This document shows, in pieces, positions 37,127 to 46,141 of a stretch of 64,000 nt of DNA. Made by a program: the position numbers and the translations under genes. A model generated the notes under the pieces. The model was not told where the DNA came from. It saw only the letters and a list, made by a program, of their open reading frames with translations, and did no database searches. This DNA comes from Pseudomonas cerasi. Lineage in GTDB: Bacteria > Pseudomonadota > Gammaproteobacteria > Pseudomonadales > Pseudomonadaceae. Each line of letters begins with the position of its first letter. Position 1 is the first letter of the stretch. The stretch is from positions 5,139,501 to 5,203,500 of the forward strand of contig NZ_LT222319.1 of NCBI RefSeq assembly GCF_900074915.1, read 5' to 3'.

Positions 37127-38023
37127 TTAACCTTCACCGTTCGCAGGACCATTGCCGGGATCTTTCGAGCTCCGGCGACCGCGAAAATCAATCAGGCTGT
37201 CGACAATGGCAATTACCACGAGCAACGGATAAATCAGCTGCATGAACACCAGCAGCGTGATGTACATCCCCACCAGCCAGAACCTGGACAGACGCTTTTC
37301 AGCGACCAGTCCGTGAATCAGGGCCAGGCCCGCAAAGACCAGCGGTACGCTGCACAGCGGTGTAAGCATCGCTATCTGCGGACCGAAATTCGGCCCCACC
37401 AGCATGCACACCACCAGCACCAACGCCGGCACCAGCGGGAGTTTCACGGCGCGAAATTCACGCCCGAAACCACCAGGGTTGTACAACATCGCTTGCCAGT
37501 ACCGCCCAAGAATCAGGCACAGCACACTGACGATTTGCAGCACAGCCGCTATCAGGCCATCCAGGACGGGTGCAATCAGTGCCCCCAGACGCGCTCGCTC
37601 TTCTACGTTCAACTGCTCGTAGAGCCCGGCCAGCATTGTCGGCAGATGTTTCTGCAACTCCTGCGACATTGCTTCCAGAGGTTCGCGAAAAACCGTGCCC
37701 AGAATTACTGCATACACCACACCCAACGCCACGCTGACCAGCAGCACACGGACCCAGGACTCGCTGGCACGCAAAACCATTGCCAAACTCAGTGACCCCG
37801 CCAGCACCATGGCTGTACGAGGCTCACCGAAATACCACCAGACCAAAGCCGGCAGCAGAGCCCAGGACAGGACACCAACGGCATCACTGAACCCGCGTCG
37901 CAGGAGCACAAGGCACCCTGCGGCAGCACTCAACCAGAACAACAGCGGCAATGCCGCACATCCAGCCACTACGAGAGTGGCCTGCATACGGCCGCGCATG
38001 ATGAATTCAGCCAGGGCACGCAT
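37127..38023 (-). CDS. DUF2232 integral membrane protein
   Basis: A 298-residue inner-membrane protein with about seven hydrophobic segments (for example ATLVVAGCAALPLLFWLSAAAG and VLVVCMLVGPNFG) and a charged C-tail GRRSSKDPGNG. DUF2232/YybS-like proteins sit between rpsR and rplI in many gammaproteobacteria; no function is established. Its position within the ribosomal-protein operon is conserved, so it is expressed with translation genes. Confidence 0.85.
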   Translation of the reverse strand: MRALAEFIMRGRMQATLVVAGCAALPLLFWLSAAAGCLVLLRRGFSDAVGVLSWALLPALVWWYFGEPRTAMVLAGSLSLAMVLRASESWVRVLLVSVALGVVYAVILGTVFREPLEAMSQELQKHLPTMLAGLYEQLNVEERARLGALIAPVLDGLIAAVLQIVSVLCLILGRYWQAMLYNPGGFGREFRAVKLPLVPALVLVVCMLVGPNFGPQIAMLTPLCSVPLVFAGLALIHGLVAEKRLSRFWLVGMYITLLVFMQLIYPLLVVIAIVDSLIDFRGRRSSKDPGNGPANGEG

Positions 38024-38062
38024 GCTTTCTATCCTTTGTTACGTTTTGTCGACTACCTGGTC

Positions 38063-38293
38063 TCAGCGGCCGTGGCTGTCGGTGTAGGCCAGCAGGGCCA
38101 GGAAGCGGGCACGCTTGATAGCGGTGGCCAGCTGACGCTGATAACGTGCTTTGGTACCAGTGATACGGCTTGGAACGATTTTGCCGGTCTCGGATACGTA
38201 GGCTTTCAGAGTGTTGAGATCTTTGTAATCGATCTCTTTGACGTCTTCAGCGGTGAAGCGGCAGAATTTACGACGACGGAAGAAACGTGCCAT
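38063..38293 (-). CDS. rpsR: 30S ribosomal protein S18
   Basis: A 76-residue S18: [32 protein letters not shown], then [27 protein letters not shown]. It binds S6 and 16S rRNA on the platform of the small subunit. It follows rpsF by 28 bases with AGGAGC before the ATG. Confidence 0.98.
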
Positions 38294-38321
38294 GTAATTG
38301 GCTCCTCAAAAGGTCCGTGGA

Positions 38322-38747
38322 TTACTCGTCAGCGTTATCGCTAACGTCGCTGTTGTCGCCGTCATCGCCATCGGCGCTGTCGGAGTGCTCAGGACGGTCA
38401 CGACGCTCACGGCGCTCACTGCGGTTCTCTTCAGCCTTGAGCATCTCGGACTGGCCGGTTACGGCTTCGTCGCGACGGATGACCAGGTTACGGATCACAG
38501 CATCGTTGTAACGGAAGTTGTCTTCCAGCTCGGCCAGAGCCTTGCCAGTGCACTCAACGTTCAGCATCACGTAGTGAGCCTTGTGAACATTGTTGATTGC
38601 GTAAGCCAGTTGACGACGGCCCCAATCTTCCAGACGGTGGATTTTGCCGCCGTCTTCTTCGATCAGCTTGGTGTAACGCTCTACCATGCCGCCGACTTGC
38701 TCGCTTTGATCCGGGTGGACCAAAAAGATAATTTCGTAATGACGCAT
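38322..38747 (-). CDS. rpsF: 30S ribosomal protein S6
   Basis: A 141-residue S6: MRHYEIIFLVHPDQSEQV, HRLEDWGRRQLAYAINN and YNDAVIRNLVIRRDEAV, with an acidic, probably disordered tail (GDDGDNSDVSDNADE) where RimK-type glutamylation occurs in relatives. It heterodimerises with S18. AGGAGC precedes ATG 38747; a small hairpin lies just upstream. Confidence 0.97.
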   Translation of the reverse strand: MRHYEIIFLVHPDQSEQVGGMVERYTKLIEEDGGKIHRLEDWGRRQLAYAINNVHKAHYVMLNVECTGKALAELEDNFRYNDAVIRNLVIRRDEAVTGQSEMLKAEENRSERRERRDRPEHSDSADGDDGDNSDVSDNADE

Positions 38748-38773
38748 GAATGCTCCTTACGGGTTGTAGCCTG

Positions 38774-38788
38774 CCGCTCAAATAGCGG
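38774..38788 (-). promoter_or_regulatory. rpsF leader hairpin (possible S6:S18 site)
   Basis: On the minus strand CCGCT and AGCGG form a 5-base stem with loop ATTTG, about 25 bases before rpsF, and the stem is entered by GACCGCT. A conserved rpsF-leader structure bound by the S6:S18 dimer is known in many bacteria. The match to that motif is only suggestive. Confidence 0.35.
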
Positions 38789-38961
38789 TCAGACAAGGAG
38801 TGAATGACACTGTTGGTCTTGCTCAGGGACAGGCACATGCGCGCCTGCCGTGACAGCAAGGGGCGCAATTGTAGAGAAGGGTCGGGGGAGGCGCAAGGCA
38901 ATTGGTGAATTAATGAGCAGATCGCATGGCGCGACCTGCTCACTCTGGCCAGAAGCCGCAA

Positions 38962-39723
38962 TCAGGCTTTTTTGCCGGCAGCCTTGACACTGCGCTGGCG
39001 CAGCGCTTCGAACAGACACACGCCGGTCGCGACCGACACGTTGAGGCTGCTGACACTGCCCGCCATCGGCAGGCGCACCAGATAATCACAATGCTCACGG
39101 GTCAGGCGACGCATGCCCTTGCCTTCCGCGCCCATGATGATAATGGTCGGCCCGGTCAGGTCCTGCTGATACAGCTCGACCTCGGCCTCGCCCGCAGTAC
39201 CGACCACCCACAATCCGCGCTGCTGCAGTTTTTCCAGGGTACGCGCCAGGTTGGTCACTGCCACGAGCGGAATGACCTCGGCTGCACCGCAGGCGACCTT
39301 GCGCACGGCTGGCGTCAGGGTTGCGGATTTGTCCTTGGGCACGATGACCGCCAGCGCACCTGCTGCATCGGCAGTACGCAGGCAGGCGCCAAGGTTGTGC
39401 GGATCGGTCACGCCGTCCAGCACCAACAGCAGCGGCGAGCCCTCACTGCGGTCCAGCAGCTCGTCGAGCATAGCCTCGCCCCAGACCTGACTCGGGCTCA
39501 CATCGGCAACAACACCCTGATGCACGCCTTCGACCCAGGCATCCATTTCGCGGCGCTCGGCCTGCCCGATGGTGACGCGATTTTCGGCCGCCAGTGCGAC
39601 CAGGGTCTGGACGCGAGGGTCGTTACGACCCTCGGCCAGCCAGATGTGCTTGACGCGTTTCGGATGATGACGAAGTAACGCTTCTACGGCGTGAACGCCG
39701 TAGATTTTTTCCAGCTGACTCAT
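38962..39723 (-). CDS. rlmB: 23S rRNA (Gm2251) 2'-O-methyltransferase
   Basis: A 253-residue SPOUT enzyme: an N-terminal L30e-like domain (about 1-75; KIYGVHAVEALL), then TrmH motifs 1 LLVLDGVTDPHNLGACLRTADA, 2 IIMGAEGKGMRRL and 3 VRLPMAGSVSSLNVSVATG that form the knot binding S-adenosylmethionine. It methylates G2251 in the P-loop of 23S rRNA. It overlaps rnr by 4 bases (ATGA), the standard rnr-rlmB pair. Confidence 0.96.
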   Translation of the reverse strand: MSQLEKIYGVHAVEALLRHHPKRVKHIWLAEGRNDPRVQTLVALAAENRVTIGQAERREMDAWVEGVHQGVVADVSPSQVWGEAMLDELLDRSEGSPLLLVLDGVTDPHNLGACLRTADAAGALAVIVPKDKSATLTPAVRKVACGAAEVIPLVAVTNLARTLEKLQQRGLWVVGTAGEAEVELYQQDLTGPTIIIMGAEGKGMRRLTREHCDYLVRLPMAGSVSSLNVSVATGVCLFEALRQRSVKAAGKKA

Positions 39724-42353
39724 GACTTGGCCTTGGGTTTACGAGCGCCGCTGCTTTTCGCAGCTGGCGCGGAGCCCGTTTTTGACGAGCCTTTACGGTG
39801 TTTGCTGGCCGGTTTGCCCGATGAAGGCGCAGAACCCGACCTGTCAGACTTTCCCGACGATGCCTTGCTACCACCCTTCGCGTCTGCCAGAAGCGCTTTT
39901 TTCAGCTCGCGGCTTTTACGCACTTCTGCGTTTTTCGCGGCGGCATCGCTCGGGCGATACGCTTCGGTGCTGCTTTCCTTGGTCGAAGCGCTACGGCGTC
40001 CGGACTTGGCAGGCGCCTTATCCTTCTCAGCCGTGGTCGAGGCAGCAGGTGCCGCGGTGTCATGACCACGACGCTTGCGAGCCGTCGGCTTTGCAGCCGC
40101 TGCCGCTTCGGATATCTCGAAATCGATCTTCCGCTCGTCCAGATCGACGCGCATGACACGCACTTCAACGGTGTCGCCCAAGCGGAAGTTACGCCCGGTA
40201 CGCTCGCCGGCAAGGCGGTGGTGCAGCGGATCGAAGTGGTAGTAGTCACCCGGCAAGGCGGTCACGTGGACCAGGCCCTCGACATAGATGTCGGTCAGCT
40301 CGACGAACAGACCAAAGCCGGTTACAGCGGTGATCACGCCCGGGAACGACTCGCCGACGCGATCCTTCATGTATTCGCACTTGAGCCAGTTGACCACGTC
40401 GCGCGTAGCCTCGTCGGCACGGCGTTCGCTCATCGAGCATTGTTCGCCCAACTGGTCGAGCAGCGCGTCGTCGTATGGGTAGATGCGCGCCTTCGGGATC
40501 GTGGCAGCACCGGCACGACGAACGTGCGGCGTATCCTGCTTGGAGCGAATGACACTGCGAATCGCACGATGGGTCAGCAGGTCCGGATAACGACGGATCG
40601 GCGATGTGAAGTGCGTGTACGCTTCGTAATTCAGACCGAAGTGACCGTTGTTGTCCGAGCTGTAGACCGCCTGGCTCAACGAACGCAGCATCACAGTCTG
40701 GATCAGGTGGTAGTCAGGACGATCACGAACGGTTTCAAGCAGCGCCTGATAATCCTTCGGTGTCGGACCTTCCTTGCCTTTATGCAACGTCAGACCCAGC
40801 TCACCGAGGAACGCACGCAGTTTTTCCAGGCGCTCCGGCGGCGGACCATCGTGGACGCGGTACAACGCAGGAATTTCGTGCTTCTTCAGGAACTGCGCGG
40901 TGGCCACGTTGGCGGCCAGCATGCATTCCTCGATCAGCTTGTGGGCATCATTGCGAGTGGTCGGACGGATTTCGGCAATCTTGCGCTCGGAACCGAAGAT
41001 GATCCGGGTTTCCTGAGTTTCGAAATCGATCGCACCGCGCACATGACGCGCGCCCAGCAATACCTTGTACATCGCATAAAGCTGTTTGAGGTGCGGCACC
41101 ACATCGCCGTATTCACCACGCAGGCTTTTGGCTTCAGCGGTTTTCGGCTGTTCCAGAATCGTGCTGACCTTGTTGTAGGTCAGGCGAGCGTGGGAGTGGA
41201 TGATGCCTTCGTAGAACACGTAGTCAGTCATCTCGCCGGTCTTGGAGATGGTCATCTCGCAGACCATGGCCAGACGATCGACATGCGGGTTCAGCGAGCA
41301 GAGGCCGTTGGACAATTGCTCAGGCAGCATGGGCACGACGCGCTCGGGGAAATACACCGAGTTGCCGCGCACCTGGGACTCTGCATCCAGCGCCGAGCCG
41401 ATCTTCACGTAGCTCGATACGTCGGCAATCGCCACGTAGAGCTTCCAGCCACCGGAGAACAGACGCAGCTTGCCCGGCTTGGCTTCGCAATAGACCGCAT
41501 CGTCGAAGTCACGAGCGTCTTCGCCGTCGATGGTCACGAACGGCAGATGGCGCAGATCGACGCGGTGTTCCTTGTCCTTCTCTTCGACTTCCGGCTTGAG
41601 CTTGGCAGCCTCTTTGAGCACTGCTTCGGGCCAAACATGCGGGATATCGTAGGTACGCAGCGCGACATCGATCTCCATACCGGGCGCCATGTAGTTGCCC
41701 ACCACTTCGATCACGTCGCCTTGCGGCTGGAAGCGCGGCGTCGGCCAATGGGTGATTTTCACCTCGACGAACTGACCGATCTTGGCGCCGTTGTTACGAC
41801 CCGGCGTCACCAGCACTTCCTGCTGGATTTTCGGGTTGTCGGGCACCACGAAGCCGATGCCGCTTTCTTCGAAATAGCGACCCACGATGCTTTCGTGAGC
41901 ACGCGAGATCACTTCGACGATCACACCTTCGCGGCGGCCGCGACGGTCAAGACCGGAAACACGGGCCAGTGCCCGGTCACCGTCGAACACCAAGCGCATT
42001 TGCGCTGGGCTCATGAACAGGTCGTCGGAGCCGTCGTCCGGCACCAGAAAGCCGAAGCCGTCGCGATGGCCGGAGATGCGACCCAGGATCAGGTCAAGCT
42101 TGTCTACCGGTGCATAAGCGCCGCGACGGGTGTAGATCAACTGGGCGTCACGCTCCATCGCCCGAAGGCGGCGGCGCAGGGCCTCGAATTGATCTTCGGT
42201 GGTCAGGCCGAATTCTTCGACCAGTTGCTCGCGACTGGCCGGCGAACCGCGCTCGGCAAGGTGCTGCAAGATTAGCTCACGGCTGGGAATAGGGTTTTCG
42301 TATTTTTCCGCTTCACGAGCGGCCTCGGGATCGAGGGACTGCCAATCGGCCAT
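39720..42353 (-). CDS. rnr: ribonuclease R
   Basis: An 877-residue RNase R: N-terminal winged helix (about 25-90), two cold-shock domains, the RNB core with DGEDARDFDDAVY near residues 275-287, an S1 domain (GVITAVTGFGLFVELTDIYVEG), and a Lys/Ser/Ala-rich tail of about 125 residues. It degrades structured RNA 3'-5' without a helicase. It begins the rnr-rlmB transcription unit, divergent from the tRNA genes. Confidence 0.96.
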   Translation of the reverse strand: MADWQSLDPEAAREAEKYENPIPSRELILQHLAERGSPASREQLVEEFGLTTEDQFEALRRRLRAMERDAQLIYTRRGAYAPVDKLDLILGRISGHRDGFGFLVPDDGSDDLFMSPAQMRLVFDGDRALARVSGLDRRGRREGVIVEVISRAHESIVGRYFEESGIGFVVPDNPKIQQEVLVTPGRNNGAKIGQFVEVKITHWPTPRFQPQGDVIEVVGNYMAPGMEIDVALRTYDIPHVWPEAVLKEAAKLKPEVEEKDKEHRVDLRHLPFVTIDGEDARDFDDAVYCEAKPGKLRLFSGGWKLYVAIADVSSYVKIGSALDAESQVRGNSVYFPERVVPMLPEQLSNGLCSLNPHVDRLAMVCEMTISKTGEMTDYVFYEGIIHSHARLTYNKVSTILEQPKTAEAKSLRGEYGDVVPHLKQLYAMYKVLLGARHVRGAIDFETQETRIIFGSERKIAEIRPTTRNDAHKLIEECMLAANVATAQFLKKHEIPALYRVHDGPPPERLEKLRAFLGELGLTLHKGKEGPTPKDYQALLETVRDRPDYHLIQTVMLRSLSQAVYSSDNNGHFGLNYEAYTHFTSPIRRYPDLLTHRAIRSVIRSKQDTPHVRRAGAATIPKARIYPYDDALLDQLGEQCSMSERRADEATRDVVNWLKCEYMKDRVGESFPGVITAVTGFGLFVELTDIYVEGLVHVTALPGDYYHFDPLHHRLAGERTGRNFRLGDTVEVRVMRVDLDERKIDFEISEAAAAAKPTARKRRGHDTAAPAASTTAEKDKAPAKSGRRSASTKESSTEAYRPSDAAAKNAEVRKSRELKKALLADAKGGSKASSGKSDRSGSAPSSGKPASKHRKGSSKTGSAPAAKSSGARKPKAKS

Positions 42354-42515
42354 TAGATAGTTTTCACCTTGTATATATAGGGGTTAGTTTGGCATAGACC
42401 TCATGAAACGGGAAATTTCACGCTCAAACCACTCGACAAAAAGCCTCCCTGACCACGCTGCAACACCCGAAACACACCGCCCGCGAATTTTTTCGACTTT
42501 TTTTCATCGCCGGGG

Positions 42516-42544
42516 TTTACAGCCTAAAAAGCGCTCCGTATAGT
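42516..42544 (+). promoter_or_regulatory. sigma-70 promoter of first tRNA-Leu
   Basis: TTTACA at 42516-42521 and TATAGT at 42539-42544 are separated by 17 bases. The sequence after the -10 is GC-rich (GCGCGCC), the discriminator type seen on stringently controlled stable-RNA genes. The same arrangement is repeated for the second copy. Confidence 0.8.
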
Positions 42545-42578
42545 GCGCGCCATCGGCAGGTTGATGCCTTCCGATACT

Positions 42579-42665
42579 GCCCAGATGGTGAAATTGGTAG
42601 ACACGCCAGCTTCAGGTGCTGGTGACCGCAAGGTCGTGGAAGTTCGAGTCTTCTTCTGGGCACCA
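42579..42665 (+). tRNA. tRNA-Leu (anticodon CAG), copy 1
   Basis: The 87-base sequence begins GCCCAGAUGG and ends CUUCUGGGCACCA with an encoded CCA. Acceptor arms GCCCAGA/UCUGGGC pair, and the anticodon arm CCAGC-UUCAGGU-GCUGG gives anticodon CAG. The long variable arm and GUUCGAGUC T-loop confirm a class II Leu tRNA that reads CUG. Confidence 0.97.
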
Positions 42666-42701
42666 ATTCAGGCAACAGACTACAACAGCCTCAAGCCTCA
42701 C

Positions 42702-42725
42702 AAAAACCCGCGAAAGCGAGTTTTT
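42702..42725 (+). terminator. terminator after tRNA-Leu copy 1
   Basis: AAAAACCCGC and GCGAGTTTTT surround a GAAA loop, with one C-A mismatch in the stem and the T-run built into the right arm. It lies 36 bases after the tRNA. Confidence 0.6.
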
Positions 42726-42735
42726 GCATTTTAAG

Positions 42736-42757
42736 GTTTTGATTATTAAATCAAAAC
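42736..42757. repeat. AT-rich perfect dyad upstream of second tRNA promoter
   Basis: GTTTTGATT and AATCAAAAC form a 9-base perfect inverted repeat with a 4-base centre, ending 5 bases before the -35 hexamer. It could be an operator or simply an AT-rich UP-like element. Confidence 0.5.
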
Positions 42758-42762
42758 AGGGG

Positions 42763-42791
42763 TTTACAAAGCAAAATGATCGCCGTATAGT
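42763..42791 (+). promoter_or_regulatory. sigma-70 promoter of second tRNA-Leu
   Basis: TTTACA at 42763-42768 and TATAGT at 42786-42791, again 17 bases apart, with discriminator GCGCCCC. The hexamers and spacing are identical to those of the first copy although the spacer sequence differs in part. Confidence 0.8.
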
Positions 42792-42825
42792 GCGCCCCAT
42801 CAACGGCGGAGACGCTGCTGATGCT

Positions 42826-42912
42826 GCCCAGATGGTGAAATTGGTAGACACGCCAGCTTCAGGTGCTGGTGACCGCAAGGTCGTGGAAGTTCGAGTCTTC
42901 TTCTGGGCACCA
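42826..42912 (+). tRNA. tRNA-Leu (anticodon CAG), copy 2
   Basis: An 87-base gene identical in sequence to copy 1 including the encoded CCA, starting 247 bases after it. Anticodon CAG. It is followed by its own strong terminator, so the two copies are transcribed separately. Confidence 0.97.
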
Positions 42913-42921
42913 ATTCAAAAA

Positions 42922-42949
42922 AACCGAGCCAATGGCTCGGTTTTTTTTT
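42922..42949 (+). terminator. intrinsic terminator after tRNA-Leu copy 2
   Basis: AACCGAGCC and GGCTCGGTT form a 9-base stem with loop AAT, followed by a run of nine T. It reads equally well on the minus strand (A-run on the left), so it may also end the Ig-repeat gene at 42996. Confidence 0.92.
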
Positions 42950-42995
42950 GGGAATTGCAAAGTCATTTACTTCAACTCAGCAGACCGCATCCAGC

Positions 42996-45830
42996 TTATA
43001 TCTTCAAACCAAAGCCATAGGCTGCATCGCCACCTATCACGATGTCTCTCAGATCCTTATCCTTGTCATCATCCGGGAAATAGCTCTTTCTGGTAAACGG
43101 AAGACTACCATTATCACTTGCCCAGAGCCGTCTGTCCCACTGCTGCCCCGCAGGCGCTGCCGTGAGGTCGATACTCAACTTTCCGCCACCCTCGGCACGG
43201 AGCTTGCGCCAAGTAGCCAGATCCGGAATGACAAGACCTCTGCTGTCGGCAATTTTCTTGCACTCCGTGTAAGTATCGAAATTCAGGTACTCCAACGTGG
43301 AAATACCTTGGACAGTGACCGTTACGTATACAACCTGGCCTAGGGAATCTCGCACCTGAACATATACAGATCCGTTCTTCCTGGCCATCAGCAGGCCTTT
43401 AGCATCGACCTCGACGATAGACGAATCTCCAGACACGAACGTATAGGGACCTTTACCGCCACTAACAACCATTAACTGACTTGAATCGGGCGGCACTGCA
43501 GCAGTGCTGCCTGGCTTCGGATACGCAGCGCTCAAAGAAACATCTGAAAACTTGACACTCAGCAAGCTGCCTTGCGGTTTGATTGTCAAACTCAGCGTAG
43601 GAAAGTCTTCAGCGTAGGTGTCACTGAAGTCACCATCGAACGTAACCTTTGCAAATACCTGCAACTGACTGCCCGCTGCCAAATTATCGAACTGGGCCCG
43701 AGTGATAGTAATAGCCAAGTCCTGCTTTGCATCGGCATCGGCATCGGTCAATATTCTGGCTGTCCAGACGTTGATCTCCACCGCACTACCATCCTGGGCA
43801 GTACCCTCCAGGCGCAACCACACCCGTTGACCGGCTGCCATGAATGGCCACTTCTTGAGCGTCACCACGATGTCGGTTTTTACCGAGGCCAGATCCAGCA
43901 GATCTGTGAGTGCCTGGCCGACCACTGGCAGAGACAGGTTATCCCCACCAAGTGTATCGACCTCAATGATGGTGTCGTCAGAATCTATCGGATTGATCAG
44001 CCCGTTGCGCGTGACCTGATAATAGACCCAGACCTCTGCCCCGGTATTGGAACCAATTGCCGAGGCTGGAATAACGAACTCTAATGCCTTGCTCACACTG
44101 CCGACAGTTTGTTCGGCTATAGCTGGCGTCCCGGGGCCGTCAGTACCAATCCAGAAGAGCCGAACCTTGTCGCCGACAGCAATGGCGGGGTAAGGCTGAA
44201 CAACCACTGTTGTGCCATTTTGCACGGCCATCGGATCAAGAACCCAGTCAACAGACGCCGGAACCTCAGGAGCAGTAAGCAATAGACCAGCCACCTGAGT
44301 GCCTACCGAAAACAGTTCTTCCTGAGACCTGAACTTCTGAGTCTTGCCGCCAAGCCCTTTTCGCTCAATAACGTAATAGACAATGGCCTTTTTGTTGAGC
44401 GCTGTACTGACGGAGGCCGCGGGAACATTGAATACCAGGTCGATATTCACGTTGGCCGCATCAACAGCCTGAACACCCAGTGCGACCGGATCACCACCCT
44501 CGACCGGCTGCCAATAAGCCGTAACACTGTCTCCCACCTGAGTCTCGGCGTAAGGTACGGTGAGTTTTGTTCCAACGCTCGCAAGAGCAGCATCCATCTT
44601 GCCATCTTTGACACCGTCCACCACAGCGCCGGCCAAAACCCTGGAATCTGCAGCCTCCTGATCCTTCTGACTGCCGACGAAAAACTGATAGTCAGCAGAA
44701 CGAAAGCTGACTTTCCGGCCATCTGGCAGAACGCGCTCAAGCAGGTAAAAAACCGTCACAACCTTGCCCCGGTTGAATTCAATGGGATTATCCAGATACA
44801 CATCAAATGACATGTCGCCATCGACATTCTGCTGGGTAACAAGCCCCTCATCGGTAAACGTCTTCTGTTTTGACGAGTCACTCCAGAATAGCGTGATCTT
44901 GTCTTTTACCAAGGTTCCAGCGGAAGGAATATGAACATTGATAGAGTCAGCAATTTTGTCCGGATCGAGACGATTATCAGAAACTTCGTTGATAAATGGC
45001 GGCAAACCCGCAAGGCTGGGTCCTACATAGATATTGCGCCTGGGCGAGGTATACCAGTCGCCCTCTCTATACACCTTGTAGTAGATACTCATGATGCCAT
45101 TGACCAGCGGCTTGATATCAGCATCTGTCCAGGTAATTTTCATTGGACGCCGCTGTAGATTACTTGCACTGATGGGGCGGTCTTTGTCAGTAAAGTTAAT
45201 TGCATTCTGCTTGGCGTTCACGCCCTCCCTGACCAGTTTTACGGTGTCCCCAAGCTGAATACCTGGGTAATCGAGACTGACAGTGACAAAGTTGACTGTA
45301 GCCTTGGCACTGATGTGATCCGGGTCGATAGAGTCGTTGACGGCCTCCAACAGTTCGGGCGCCGGCAGATAAAGACCTCGAATCTGAAACTCAAGAGATT
45401 GCGATGTGCGAACCTTGCCAGTCTTGTTGGAACTTGCGGGCCTGACGACATACTGAACAGTCGCCGTTTGACCGGCGAGCGCTTTCACAATATCAGACGG
45501 AATCGTCACGGTGCGTACATCACCCCCCACGACAGATAGCGCTATGTAAGTCGTACTCCAACTAATCAGCGTTCCACTCTGAGACTTACCCTTGAAATTA
45601 ATCTGAACGTGCTCGCCAGGAGCAAAACTCAAGTAATAGTTGTTCCATATCGACGGCAGCCTGACTCCGAGCCCCCGCCCTGCAAGGTAGGACATATCCG
45701 ACGGCGAGGGGGGCGATGACGGCTTGTCGGGGTAGCCTAACTGAACATATTTTACTCCTGTAACCGCATCAGTTCTCCAGACGCCCCCAACACCTACCGG
45801 GGCAAGGGGACTTTCCAATAAGGCAGTCAT
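42996..45830 (-). CDS. multi-Ig-repeat protein with Big_2-like and lectin-like C-terminus
   Basis: From ATG 45830 this is a 944-residue protein. After a ~60-residue N-terminal segment there are about six divergent beta-repeats of 110-130 residues, each with GD/GxxVxLfW, an FxVP-type line and a VyYxvxR strand (for example YPAIAVGDKVRLFW). A bacterial Ig (Big_2) unit (SGGKGPYTFVSGDSS) and a final ~95-residue domain with TECKKIADSRG...PDLATWRKLRA follow. No signal peptide is seen. GGATGGA lies 7 bases before 45830; frames open to 45905 give alternative starts. Base composition looks lower in GC than its neighbours. The role is probably surface or adhesive, but unproven. Confidence 0.75.
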   Translation of the reverse strand: MTALLESPLAPVGVGGVWRTDAVTGVKYVQLGYPDKPSSPPSPSDMSYLAGRGLGVRLPSIWNNYYLSFAPGEHVQINFKGKSQSGTLISWSTTYIALSVVGGDVRTVTIPSDIVKALAGQTATVQYVVRPASSNKTGKVRTSQSLEFQIRGLYLPAPELLEAVNDSIDPDHISAKATVNFVTVSLDYPGIQLGDTVKLVREGVNAKQNAINFTDKDRPISASNLQRRPMKITWTDADIKPLVNGIMSIYYKVYREGDWYTSPRRNIYVGPSLAGLPPFINEVSDNRLDPDKIADSINVHIPSAGTLVKDKITLFWSDSSKQKTFTDEGLVTQQNVDGDMSFDVYLDNPIEFNRGKVVTVFYLLERVLPDGRKVSFRSADYQFFVGSQKDQEAADSRVLAGAVVDGVKDGKMDAALASVGTKLTVPYAETQVGDSVTAYWQPVEGGDPVALGVQAVDAANVNIDLVFNVPAASVSTALNKKAIVYYVIERKGLGGKTQKFRSQEELFSVGTQVAGLLLTAPEVPASVDWVLDPMAVQNGTTVVVQPYPAIAVGDKVRLFWIGTDGPGTPAIAEQTVGSVSKALEFVIPASAIGSNTGAEVWVYYQVTRNGLINPIDSDDTIIEVDTLGGDNLSLPVVGQALTDLLDLASVKTDIVVTLKKWPFMAAGQRVWLRLEGTAQDGSAVEINVWTARILTDADADAKQDLAITITRAQFDNLAAGSQLQVFAKVTFDGDFSDTYAEDFPTLSLTIKPQGSLLSVKFSDVSLSAAYPKPGSTAAVPPDSSQLMVVSGGKGPYTFVSGDSSIVEVDAKGLLMARKNGSVYVQVRDSLGQVVYVTVTVQGISTLEYLNFDTYTECKKIADSRGLVIPDLATWRKLRAEGGGKLSIDLTAAPAGQQWDRRLWASDNGSLPFTRKSYFPDDDKDKDLRDIVIGGDAAYGFGLKI

Positions 45831-46141
45831 ATTCATTCCATCCATAGAAATAAAGTTAAATATCTGGCTGTGCGCTCTGAGGTAAGCACAGTACAAAGTG
45901 CTCATTCGCGATCATGAGCTCTTGCTCACTGTAGGGGGTCATTGCCCATAGGGTTACTATCAGAACTGACAGGTAGGCATTTCAAAAAACTTCCTGCGAT
46001 TATCCAGACACAGCCAACCTCGCGTCCTTGAAAGTTAGCGCTCGATTATTCGCTTCGCTGTCAGCACGTGCTAGACATCGTGCTGGGTGCCTCACAGACT
46101 AAGGTGTAAACGAAGGCCTTTTCCCGAAAACGTTCTATACC
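45831..46141. other. intergenic region upstream of Ig-repeat gene
   Basis: This 311-base stretch lies between the chemoreceptor stop and the Ig-repeat start. CAGCACG/CGTGCTG form a 7-base stem at 46062-46085 with a 10-base loop but no T-run. No clear promoter and no partial tRNA copy that could be an attachment site were found. Confidence 0.4.

Noticed and set aside
42579..42912. tRNA-Leu copies as attachment sites for an integrated element carrying the Ig-repeat gene
   Set aside because: No partial tRNA copy is found right of the Ig gene and there is no integrase; the two tRNAs are full length with their own promoters.
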